From contig JH155231.1 of NCBI GenBank assembly GCA_000226015.1, forward strand, positions 2,198-47,636: a DNA stretch of 45,439 nt. The letters run 5' to 3'. This document shows, one piece after another, positions 11,376 to 22,200 of the stretch. Under the pieces are notes generated by a model that saw only the letters and a list, made by a program, of their open reading frames with translations, had not been told where the DNA came from and ran no database searches. The translations under genes were made by a program, and so were the position numbers. Position 1 is the stretch's first letter. Every line of letters begins with the position of its first letter. The stretch comes from Mnemiopsis leidyi. Taxonomy: Eukaryota > Ctenophora > Tentaculata > Lobata > Bolinopsidae.

Positions 11376-11859
11376 TGCCACACTTCACCTGACCAGGTGC
11401 CGGTGCTTACGGCGCGCGCGGCGGCTGCTACGCAGCCAGAATAGCCACCTCTGGTGGCGCGCGTTGTTTATATATTTGATTATATTGCCACAGCACACCG
11501 TCATTTTACATAGCCTAACCAAGTACGAGGCAGGCGAAAGCTGGCTCTGGTTAGAGAAACACATGGTATGTGAGGCATTTGCAGAGACGGTTGTAGCCTG
11601 TTTAGTACATTTGTTTCAAACTTTATTTTAGGTTGTTAGGCTAAGATTAAGTTGTTTAATGTTTTTACTTGAGTATTGATATGTAGACATATTGTCTAGC
11701 AGCTCATGATTTAATGTTTATTGTATTGACCATGTATGACAAAGTATGTAGTGGAAATTAGGCTCTTCGAAATTTTGGTTATAGATAGGACTATAATGTA
11801 CGTAAGCATGAAGCATGAAGCATCTGTAACAATATTGCTATTCTGTAGCAATATTTCAA

Positions 11860-12022
11860 TAGCAATATTTCAATAAGTGTAACACGCTGTCATCTTCTGG
11901 CTCAAATTATCAATTAGTAGTAGTTATTGAAAGTATTAAATACTTTTAATACTTTCAACAACTACTACTAATTAAATAACTTGAGCCAGAAGATGACAGG
12001 TGTTATACCTATTGCAATATTG
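11860..12022. mobile_element. Large imperfect palindrome (fold-back element)
   Basis: Arms of about 75-80 bp centred near 11940 include TGTCATCTTCTGGCTCAA and its exact complement, then the AGTAGTAGTT / AACTACTACT block. The outer ends contain related AGCAATATT / TTGCAATATT motifs, also repeated at 11838-11870 and 12095-12105. No coding capacity. Confidence 0.8.
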
Positions 12023-12760
12023 ACGAGGATTATATCCGTCTACCGTTCTAACGAAACGTTCAGCTTTAGCTGCGTGAGTCGGGAATCACCGACAATTGCA
12101 ATATTGCAGAACAGTGTCGATTTTATCAGAGACCAATCAATGTGGAAGAGTTAGATCTTAATTTGATTTCAGATCAGCACTAATCACTAATGAATGGATA
12201 CCTCATGTAAATCTTTACAGGGATATGATATCCCATGGGTTTTATAAGTCGGATTTCATCGTTTTGCTTCGCCCGAATCGATCAATTATCGTGATTTTCA
12301 GTGACTTTTTGTGTTTTATAAAATATTTTTGCCGACTATGCCTTATCATTTTTGTTGTCAGTTCCATCATACAGACTAACACTTTGATTGCCATGTCCCA
12401 ATTCGCAAGACCAATCATTAATCAAATCCCATGCTTACGATCTCATTTATTAAATTTGATCAGTCTACAGTTATGCACGACGTATTGAATTAAAAACAAT
12501 CTAACCCTGCACAATCGCTGTTTTGATAAAGGAGAGGCCCACGCCCGACGACCATCCTGCTAACCCTACTGTATACAACCCATATCTCCTGATTCCTAAC
12601 CACAGTATGCCTTGTTAAGGCCGCTAAGTGGCCGGCTTGGTGGAAAAAATATTGTGGAAATGTAGCACTTACATGAGATCAAGCATATGGGGCACAATTC
12701 TTGTTTGTTTTATTTTTGAATTTTTAGTTTTGTTCTTTGTAACTTGAAACTCTTTAACTT

Positions 12761-13282
12761 AAATTGGGGCCTGGGGGCAAGCAAACCCAAAGCTACAGGA
12801 TCTGACATATGAATTGAGTAGAGGACTAGTTGGAAAATAAGGCAAGCTGAGGAGACCGGTACAACACAAGGGTACTGAAGTGTGAAGCTAAGGGCCTGGT
12901 TAGCTTAGTGGTTATAGCAACAGTCTGGATAACTGATACAGGAGATTCCCAGATCCACCAATTGCAATCCTAGATGAATGCACTAATGGCATTTGCCTAT
13001 GTATGTAATGCAATCATCTATGTTGGACTCAGCCAAATGACCGGGAAACCGTTGTGTGATTGAGGGTTTAATGAGGAGGGTCTCCGTTAAAAGATCTAGA
13101 ATCTTCCAGGAGTCACTTTAGTATAGCTGTAAAAGCCTGGGTACAGGTGTAACAAAATGCAAAAAACTGGAGGTCTTGCATCTGATTCCCACTCTAGTCC
13201 CCTCTCCTTACAGATCCTCTGGTTGACTGTTATGCCAGATCCTGTAGCTTTGAGTTTGCTTGCTTGCACACAACCCCAAATT
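12761..13282. mobile_element. Inverted-repeat-bounded element with internal tRNA-like sequence (possible SINE/MITE)
   Basis: About 48 bp at 12761-12808 is inverted at 13232-13282; both contain AAGCTACAGGATCTG or its complement. Between them, 12893-12970 resembles a degraded tRNA: an A-box-like TAGCTTAGTGG, a CAGT/ACTG anticodon-arm stem and a weak B-box-like GATTCCCAGATCC. This could be a tRNA-derived SINE head or a pair of SINE copies in opposite orientation. The element ends less than 200 bp before the S9 peptidase. Confidence 0.5.
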
Positions 13283-13463
13283 TACATTATCACAGACATC
13301 CTGGGGGCAAGTTGGCCTTGTATGGCAGTACTGTACATTGTAAAAGCAACAGCGTGTACACTTTGTTCTTGCTTTCAACACCATAAATTACATTTACTAT
13401 TTAGTTTAATTGTCATACTTGTTTTGAAATATTTAGACTAATTCATCCTAATCTGTTGCAGAA

Positions 13464-15431
13464 ATGAGCTACGGGGAATGGAAATCTCCAATTACATTGG
13501 AAGTGGTGACTCCAGATTCCACAGAAATTTCCACTGCAGCAATTGACAGGGTCACAGGAAAATTGTTTTGGAGGTCCAAAAAGCCATCAGGCCAGTTTGT
13601 CATTTGCTCTGGTGAAAATGTAAAAACTGCCATAGAATGGACTCCTGAAGGATTTAGTGCTGTGAGCAGGGTGCATGAATATGGGGGAGGAGCTTTCTTT
13701 GCACACAATGAAGAAATCTTCTTTGTCAATAAAAGTGACCAACGAATATACCGCCAAAGTGCTCCAGAGGCTGATCCCATTCCAGTAACAGCAGATTTCG
13801 GTGATGGAAAAATGCGTTATGCAGAGGGGCATATTAGCTCATTTCTTAATATGATTGTTTGTGTACGAGAAGACCATAGAGTTGAGGGTAAAGAGTGTAT
13901 CAATTCAGTTGTTGCCATTGATCTGCTAACTGGTGATCAACATGTTCTAGCTGAGGGAGCTGACTTTTACAAAGGCATTGACACATGCGGAAATAAAATT
14001 GTGTTTGTGTCATGGAACCATCCAAATATGCCCTGGGATGAAACACAGATCAGTATTGGAGAAATGTTCTTAGAGGGGAAAGTTGCTTCTACAACTAATG
14101 TCAAAATTGTACACACTGGCGCTTCACACCTGCAGACAAGATTCATAAATGAAGACCAGTACTTGTATCTCTGTGACAGAACAGATTTCTGGAATGTATG
14201 GAAGTCATCTAATGAAGAGAGGCCATTATACAAGAGCAGTAATGAACCTGGGTTCCCTTTCGGTTGGTGTTTTGGATACCCTGGATATGACATAATGAGT
14301 GATGGAATAGTTATTGGAGCCAAGGCAAAAGATGGCCTGGAAAATTTGTTGCTAGTAGACAGAGATGATCCCCAAAGAGTCTTGAAGGATCTTGGTCTAC
14401 TAGTGAGAAACAAAGGATACTCATTTGGTACATACACCAATATCCTTTGCTATGGAAAATATGTTTATGCCCTTGGTATTGATGATCCTGCTAATCCTCT
14501 CACTCTTTTACGCATATCACTTACAGATGACTCAGTCTTCATCTATAATGATGAAGCAGCTGGAAAAGATTTACTGCCCTATATTTCATTCGCAGAATCA
14601 GTGGAATTTCCCACCACTGACAAAGATATGAATGCTTATGGTTTCCTCTACAGACCAAAGAATCCTGACTACACACCAGGTGAGCAAGAAAAGCCACCTT
14701 TACTGTTGCGTGTCCATGGAGGACCCACAGGGATGGCAAGCAGAAGTTTGAATATGAAAACTCAATACTTTACCTCAAGGGGATTTGCTGTTTTTGATGT
14801 TGATTATAGGGGCAGTTCAGGATATGGTAGAGCTTTCAGGCAAGCTCTTTATGGAAAATGGGGAGTATATGATATAGAGGATGCTATTTCTGCTGCACAA
14901 CACCTAGTGAGCCAAGGAATCGTTGATGGGAATAGATTGACCATTGATGGGGGAAGTGCAGGTGGTTACACTACTATGGCTATGATGGTCTTTAAAAAAT
15001 TTTTCCATGCTGGAGTTTCATACTATGGAGTGTCTGATCTCCTTGGATTAGCCAAGCATACCCACAAATTCGAATCTCAATATCTCACCAAGATGATAGG
15101 AAAACTTCCCGAAGAAGAAGCAATATATAAAGCAAGATCTCCATTATGCCATGCTAGTCAACTTCGATGTCCTATTGGGTTTTTCCAAGGTTCAGAGGAC
15201 TTTGTGTGTCCCCCACCACAGTCTCAAGAGTTGTACAATGCAGCTCTGGAAAATGGAGTCGCCACATTTTATGTGGAATACGAGGGTGAGGGTCATGGAT
15301 TCAGACAAGCTAAAAACATCCAAAGATGTGTATCTAATGAGATATACTTTTACTCCAAAATTTTTGGCTTCAAGCTGTTTGATGAAACAGAAAATCCGCC
15401 ACCAATAAAGAATTTGTCAGATAAAAGTTAG
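13464..15431 (+). CDS. S9 family serine peptidase (prolyl oligopeptidase / acylaminoacyl-peptidase type), single exon
   Basis: A 655-codon frame with an N-terminal beta-propeller-like region (about 1-390) and a C-terminal alpha/beta hydrolase domain. Catalytic residues read as Ser498 in GGSAGGYT, Asp579 in GSEDFV and His611 in GEGHGF. This GxSxGG context and spacing are typical of S9C-type acyl-peptide hydrolases and dipeptidyl aminopeptidases. RVHGGPTG (oxyanion segment) and DYRGSSGYGR are also diagnostic. There is no signal peptide, so a cytosolic role in clipping short peptides is likely. The start is the first ATG, three bases after a good splice acceptor (TGTTGCAG at 13461), so the 5' UTR is probably cis- or trans-spliced. 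Codon use is more AT-rich than in the host genes. No intron interrupts the coding region. Bacterial-type ancestry by transfer is possible, but retroposition is not excluded. Confidence 0.92.
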   Translation: MSYGEWKSPITLEVVTPDSTEISTAAIDRVTGKLFWRSKKPSGQFVICSGENVKTAIEWTPEGFSAVSRVHEYGGGAFFAHNEEIFFVNKSDQRIYRQSAPEADPIPVTADFGDGKMRYAEGHISSFLNMIVCVREDHRVEGKECINSVVAIDLLTGDQHVLAEGADFYKGIDTCGNKIVFVSWNHPNMPWDETQISIGEMFLEGKVASTTNVKIVHTGASHLQTRFINEDQYLYLCDRTDFWNVWKSSNEERPLYKSSNEPGFPFGWCFGYPGYDIMSDGIVIGAKAKDGLENLLLVDRDDPQRVLKDLGLLVRNKGYSFGTYTNILCYGKYVYALGIDDPANPLTLLRISLTDDSVFIYNDEAAGKDLLPYISFAESVEFPTTDKDMNAYGFLYRPKNPDYTPGEQEKPPLLLRVHGGPTGMASRSLNMKTQYFTSRGFAVFDVDYRGSSGYGRAFRQALYGKWGVYDIEDAISAAQHLVSQGIVDGNRLTIDGGSAGGYTTMAMMVFKKFFHAGVSYYGVSDLLGLAKHTHKFESQYLTKMIGKLPEEEAIYKARSPLCHASQLRCPIGFFQGSEDFVCPPPQSQELYNAALENGVATFYVEYEGEGHGFRQAKNIQRCVSNEIYFYSKIFGFKLFDETENPPPIKNLSDKS

Positions 15432-16274
15432 TGATTGATAGTCAAAATGATTTACTGTTATAATTTATTTTCGGCAATAATTGTTCTAACCTATGTGAGT
15501 TAATTATTATTATATGTATTGATTCAACTATGTCTCACTAGTTACAGACAATGCTTATCACATTAATGATCATGTATATATTTTAAATTTAGGTTTATCA
15601 TTCATTTTACAAAGTACAATACAGAATGAAGTAGTAGTAGTATTCATAGTTTCTAAAATAGTTCAGTGGTTATCTCGATTGAGTTTTTGCCAATATTTTG
15701 TCATTTTTTGCAAATCTTTTTCATTGAATTTCAGTATCCATCTGATGGATTTGGCTATCAGATCATCATTTTCTTACTTTCCCATTCACTGAATTATATG
15801 ATTTAAAATGTTTCGTTTTTTATTCAAGCATAATTTATTACGTTTTATTTCTCTTAGATTTATTGTTAATCGTAATTTGCATTTGATTATGCTAGAAATT
15901 TGTGTTTTAAATGTAGTGATCTTCTTCATTTGATTTTTGAAAATGTGCTTCAAAGTTAATCAACTATCAAGTCCTTTTGATTATTGCTTGCAATTATAAA
16001 TCTGATTATAATTTGAGAACATATTAACACGACAACATGACATGTTCAGGAATGCAAGCAAACTTGCGATATGTTTATATAGTCTCAAACAGTGAAACCA
16101 GAACATGCATTGATCAATTAAGAGTTAACTTTTACTACGTGGGAAACGACAGTTAATTTTAACCTCGTCCCTTATTGCATTCAGGATGTACATAGTAATG
16201 TGATCGTGACAGTAGCTGCTATTGCACCAGATCAGACACTCTACGATCTGTAGCAAGATCCTTCTCCTGTGAAG
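15432..16274. other. Intergenic region between S9 peptidase and TM9SF4
   Basis: AT-rich, with no conserved frame. It must contain the 3' UTR of the peptidase and the promoter and 5' UTR of the TM9SF4-like gene, but no specific element is recognizable. Confidence 0.5.
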
Positions 16275-19200
16275 ATGCTGCTGGCTGTTCTATTAGCGTT
16301 CCTCTGTGGAACTGCTTCCTCTTTTTACATTCCTCTTATTGCTCCTGTCGAATATAGCAGAGGACAGTCTATTGAGATTAAAGTAAGAAAATTTGATTTT
16401 GAAGCTTGTTTTGGTTTAGTGGTGTTTGTTGAAATTCGACGTTTTTTGAGCTGTTGGAAACCTTGAGCTCTGGACTGTTACAAAAATCGTCCACTGTGTA
16501 CTATCTTCAGTCCACACAAGTTGAGAGTGTACATACGGAACTTCCATTCAGCTACCGCAAACTTCCCTACTGCCTACCTGCTAAAGAGGTCAACTATGCC
16601 GAAAATTTAGGTACTTGTATTGAGTATTCTTACCCTTTTCTCCTTTGTTTTTCTCCTTTTATCATTTTTCTTCATAAGATAACTGGAAATGAGGTGATTT
16701 CAGATAAATATCCTCTAAAACTAAAATAGCCAACCCAATTTTTTCTCCAGGCGAAGTTTTACATGGAAGTAGGATTGTAAACACAGCGTACTCGGTGAAT
16801 GTAATGCAAACCACCCCTTGTACTAAAGTCTGTGAAGTAGATCTCCCCGCTAATGGTACTTAAAATTTACATTTCTAACTTAGGACTTTTTGTAATGTTG
16901 AATATTTTTTAATTTCTTTCAAATATGTCGATAGTGGGAACCTTATTGTGGGACAAGTTAGCGTAATGCGTAACGATATATGTATTCCTACAAAACATTT
17001 CCTTAGATGTCAACAAGCTGATAGATCTTATCGAAAAAGATTACGATGTACATTTGATTCTCGATAATCTTCCTGTCGCCAGGAAGTACTCTTCTCCTGA
17101 CGGCAAAATTGTAAGTAAATCAAAATCAGAGCCAGGACTTTTTCAAAAGGCATTTTCTGTGTTTCATTTGATGAATTGGCCGTTTTGAGAGGACTTGGTG
17201 GCTATAGCTCCTTCATTAAATATTTTGTTTCAGGAACTGTATCATCGAGGACATAAAGTTGGCCAAGTGTACCAAAACAACGTCTACCTATACAACAACT
17301 TTCATTTTAAGATCAAATACCACGTCGGTTCTATAACTGGGAAATTCAGAATCACTGGATTTGAGGTTTGTGCTGTTCGTGCTATCACCTGTAATCTAAT
17401 GCTATTTTGAAACTCGGGGGTTGTTTTGTAAATTAGCCCCTAAAATTGTATATCTATTGAAGATCTAAACTCCAAAATACCTTGTGAGTTTCTACACCAC
17501 ACGATGATAATAGTATACCTCCGTACTGTTCCAGTCACGTGACTTTGTACTACCAGGTTGAGTCCAACAGTCATGCTGGAGCGGACTCCTGTACTAAAGA
17601 TGGGAATCCTCTACAGCTTATCAAGGACCAAGCTACTAAAGTTTCTTTTAGCTACAGTGTAGAATGGGAGGTACATGTTTTTTCCTGGTTATAATAAGGG
17701 TTTATAGAACTTACTAAGTTTTACTGAACATCCTATTTGATTACTTGAGACCTTTATAAGTATGAAGTAACCAGTGTAGCGCCTGCAGCTATGAAAACTG
17801 TGTGACCTATATATACCTATATACGTTACCGATGAAACTTAATCTAAAACTAAACTTTACAGGAAGGCACGATAGCCTGGGCGTCTAGATGGGACACATA
17901 CCTCACCTCAGCCACCAACTCGCAGATCCACTGGTTCAGCATAATCAACTCTCTCATCATAGTCCTCTTCCTCTCTGGACTCCTCGCAATGATCATGGTG
18001 CGAGCTCTGAGGAGGGACATCGCTGCGTACAACCTGGACGAGGAAATGGTAAGAGCTGTTTTACTACTTCGTTTACTACTTTGTTTTACTACTTTGTTTT
18101 ACTACTTTGTTTTACTACTTCGTTTTAGTTTGGTGGTTCCCGCCACCTAACAACCGCTTAGGAACCGTTTGAGAGCCGCTTAAGAACCGTTTAAGAACCG
18201 TTTAAGAGCCGCTCAAGAACCGTTTAAGAGCCGCTCAAGAACCGTTTAAGAACTCTTCAGAGCCGGCTATGAACCGTCGAACAAACGCTTGAAACCGGCT
18301 AAGAACCTTATAAGAACCGCATAAGAACCGCTCAAGAACCGCTTAAGAATCGTTTAAGAGCCGCTCAAGAACCGCTTAAGAACCGTTTAAGAGCCGCCTT
18401 AAGTACCGTTTAAGAACCGTTTAAGAACCGTTTAAGAGCCGCTTAAGAACCGTTTAAGAACTGCTCAGAGCCGGCTATGAACCGTTAAAGAACTGCTCAG
18501 AGCCGGCTATGAACCGTCGAACAAACGCTTGAAACCGGCTAAGAACCTTTTAAGAACCACATAAAAACCGCTTAAGAACCGCATATACAATAGGACATCA
18601 TATTTTTAGTTGACCATATTTTTAGTTCAGTCCTTGCAGTTTTCGTTAAGTTAGTTCCTCCAGGGTTCTTAGTCACTTTCCAGTATTCAAGAAAACTGTC
18701 ACAGAATTAAATGTGGTTGAGGTGTTATTTTGCAGGTGAATTTTGTGCTCTTACGTTGTGATCAAAATAAACTTCATCGACATACTGTCGATATAACTTT
18801 CTAGATTTAGAAATTACTAACGATCAACGAGCTGGAGTTATCTACAGACAAGTTTCAATCGCCTCAATTCAACCGAAATAGTTTCTTAAATCACGTGTAT
18901 TTATGAACTCTAAGCTGTATGCTAACTTAGTTAAAGATAAATCAGGTCTGCGTTTCAGTGCACTCATCTGTATTTAATGAGAGATTGTATTGCCGACTCA
19001 AACACGACTTTGCACGTTGCTGCAGTAAGGGCTGGTCCATGAATATTCCTAATTTAGCAATTGGTTCACAGTGCGATTTAAGTCCATACTCCTTAAGAAA
19101 TCTGTTTAGTCAATCCTCCGGCTCTATTTCACCAACCTGGCCGGTTTAACCAGTCAGTGACCGGTAAAATTGACTGGTTTCACCTTACCACTCAGTAACA

Positions 19201-22200
19201 AGTCTTTGATGTCGAGTGTGCTCGGACTGCCACGAACCTGGTTAGCTGATCCCAAATATTACGAATATCATCATGAAACCTAATATTATTTAAACTGTTA
19301 AGACAATAAACAGTTCATGTTGAACAGGACGACACGTACGAAGAGACAGGCTGGAAACTGTTACACGGTGACGTGATGAGACCCCCCAACTACTGCGCCA
19401 ATCTTGTCGCTCTAATAGGTTTGGTAATTATTCCTTATTTGGAAGTCGTGGCTGGAGGTGATTTGTTTAATGTGGATTTTCTTGAAAGTGTGTTTTCGAC
19501 AGAGTTTGTACTAATGGGCTGAGCGTGGTATCTAAAATAGTTGAGCTGAGGAGAAATGTGCGATTGGAACTATTAGAATATTGAAATGAAATATTAGGAT
19601 TGTATTGCGATTTCGTGACATTTTCCTAAGTTTTATAAATCATTTAAGTCATTCAGCATTGCAACATGCGCATTTTGTGTTTTAGTATGATAGTTGTATC
19701 CGTAATCACGTAAAAGTGTAGATAACACAGTGGCCGCACGGATGCACTAAGATGTAGAAAATTGTACTGTGTAGTTTGATCAATGTTCCATTACATGAAG
19801 ATGTGTGCACATAACTACAATACTTTAGTAACAACACAACAGTTCACTACCAAACTTTAGACCTAGAGGAGTCAGGGACGGAACTTCGTCTGAAGTTTGA
19901 GTTAGTAGAGTTGGGATAATGATTGGGAATCATGTTAGTCCAGATGTAATATTGTAGCTGTGATAGCTGATAAAGATGAAGCTGCTTGAAATTGAGGCAA
20001 CTGTTACGGTTATGGTGATGACACTTTACCCCTAATTTATGTTTTATAGGTCTCTACTATAAAGTAACTTTTCGCGATGAGAACAACTTGTTACCCACCA
20101 AGATGCTCCACTTCAAACCATTATGTTCGAACACGTATATCGAGCTAGCTAGCTAGGAACTAAATGTGTCTGCAGATAGAGAACTCTCTCAGCTGGAGCT
20201 GTGACACGTAGAACGTGTCACCTTGTATAAACACTGCGTCACACCCCGCTTTGCAGCTTGCAATTTGACATGTTACCTGGTATGCTTCGTATCATGAAAT
20301 CTTATTAGAATGGAATTCTGCAAAATTAAATCTCAATATGTCTGGAAAATTTGTAACGATAATATTTCCTGTAATATGACCGAATCTAAAGTGGGAACTA
20401 TTGATGAGCGTAGCATAACTCAAATTAGAAATTAAAAACGACATCAGTCCATGGAATATAGGGCGGACAAATAAGTACGTCTAGCCTTCTTGGTATTGTT
20501 AATCATAACAAAATACAATGACTTGTTGTTAAATTGACAGATGGAATACTTTTTGTAACGGATTGGAATTGATAGTGCGAGTGTAAGTTTTATACTGTAT
20601 TGCAGAATTGACAGTGTTATAAATTGTGCAACGTACAATCGTGTATAACTGTATGTCAGTTATTGTATAACAATTATAAGGTATACATTTCAGGTAGTGG
20701 TGTACAGATCGGCGCTACTGCACTAGCTTGTATAGTCCTCAGTGTTTTAGGAATGTTGTCCCCTGCAAGCAGAGGAAGTCTGATTGGTGCTGCTGTTTCT
20801 CTCTTCTTTTTCTTCGGTCAGTTGGTGGCATGCTTTTTTCTAAGATACGAAAAAATGAATTTTGGAATATTTATGATCGCCTTTCGACAACAAAACAATA
20901 AAGTGGAAATATGTTCTGTTAAGGTATAATCGGAGGGTACTACTCCGGACGATTGTACAGAACGTTCAAGGGGATGGCGTGGAAAAGAACTGCCTTCTTG
21001 ACTTCCACACTTTATCCCGGACTCATCTCCTCTGCTTGCTTTATTCTTAACTTTCTACTGTGGCACGCCGGAAGTAGTGGAGCTGTAAGATATTTCCTTG
21101 TGTTTCATTGATTTTAAATGTCGAATAGTATGACAAAAGTTAGGGGGCAGAAACGAAAACGAAAACAATAAATTCTAAAATTCTAAATCGATAAACAATA
21201 GTTTATCGATTTAGAAAAAAGTTGTTTCGCGAACGGTAGGATTCGAACCTACGCGGGCAGAGCCCAATTGATTTCTAGTCAATCGTCTTAACCACTCGGC
21301 CACGTCCGCATGTCTATCATGTAAAGTTTGCTCTTTTTATATATCGCGCAACAACAAATGTCTTCAGGTTCCATTCTCCTACATGTGCGCATTGTTGGCC
21401 TTCTGGGTGTGCGTATCTCTACCACTTGTCTTCATAGGATTCTTCTTTGGATTTAGAAAACAGGTAACTAGAACATTGACTTTGGTCCCGGGTTCCATTG
21501 TTATTTAATATTGTCAACCAATTTGAATAGTAAAATACTATAATTTAATTCTTACAACTCTAACTAATAATTTTTCAGCCGTATGAATATTCAGTAAGAA
21601 CAAATAAGATACCTCGACCTATTCCTTCTCAACTTTGGTACATGAGGACCATGCCTTCAATGCTCTTGGCAGGAATTCTACCTTTCGGAGCTGTCTTCAT
21701 AGAACTATACTTCATTTTCTCCGTGAGTGCTGCTTTTTTCCGGGTCCACTTCTCAATCGTAATTAAGGAATTGCTAGAGGAAATTTATATGGCAACTATG
21801 GTATAGGAACTATAGTGTAAGAGGTTTAGTATAGGAATTATATTTACCAAGGCATAGGATTTATAGGATAGAAACTCGACGTATTTACGAAAAGTCAAAA
21901 TTTTCCGGTCTCATATCAGGAGCGCGCGGAGGCAGAGTTGTTATAAAAGCAATCAATGTTAGTGTAATCAGAATTACGCCGAAAAATTTGCGCGCGCCAT
22001 GTTGATCCATCGATTGTATGTATAAATTGCATTGCCGAGCGAAATGGCCAACATTTCAGTTTGTCCCCTAATTTTATTTCAGTTGAATTGCTCAATGAAT
22101 TTATTCAGGGATTAAAAACAATATAAGGATGGATTTAAGAAAATTTCGTATACTTTCGCACCCAAGATTTACTAAATATAACATCCTCAGGCAATATGGG

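Noticed and set aside
11215..11631. 138-codon + strand frame
   Set aside because: It runs through a GC-rich repeat and a MITE terminus, with no motif or splice support.
13967..14440. 157-codon antisense frame within the S9 peptidase
   Set aside because: It is a shadow of the strongly supported sense gene.
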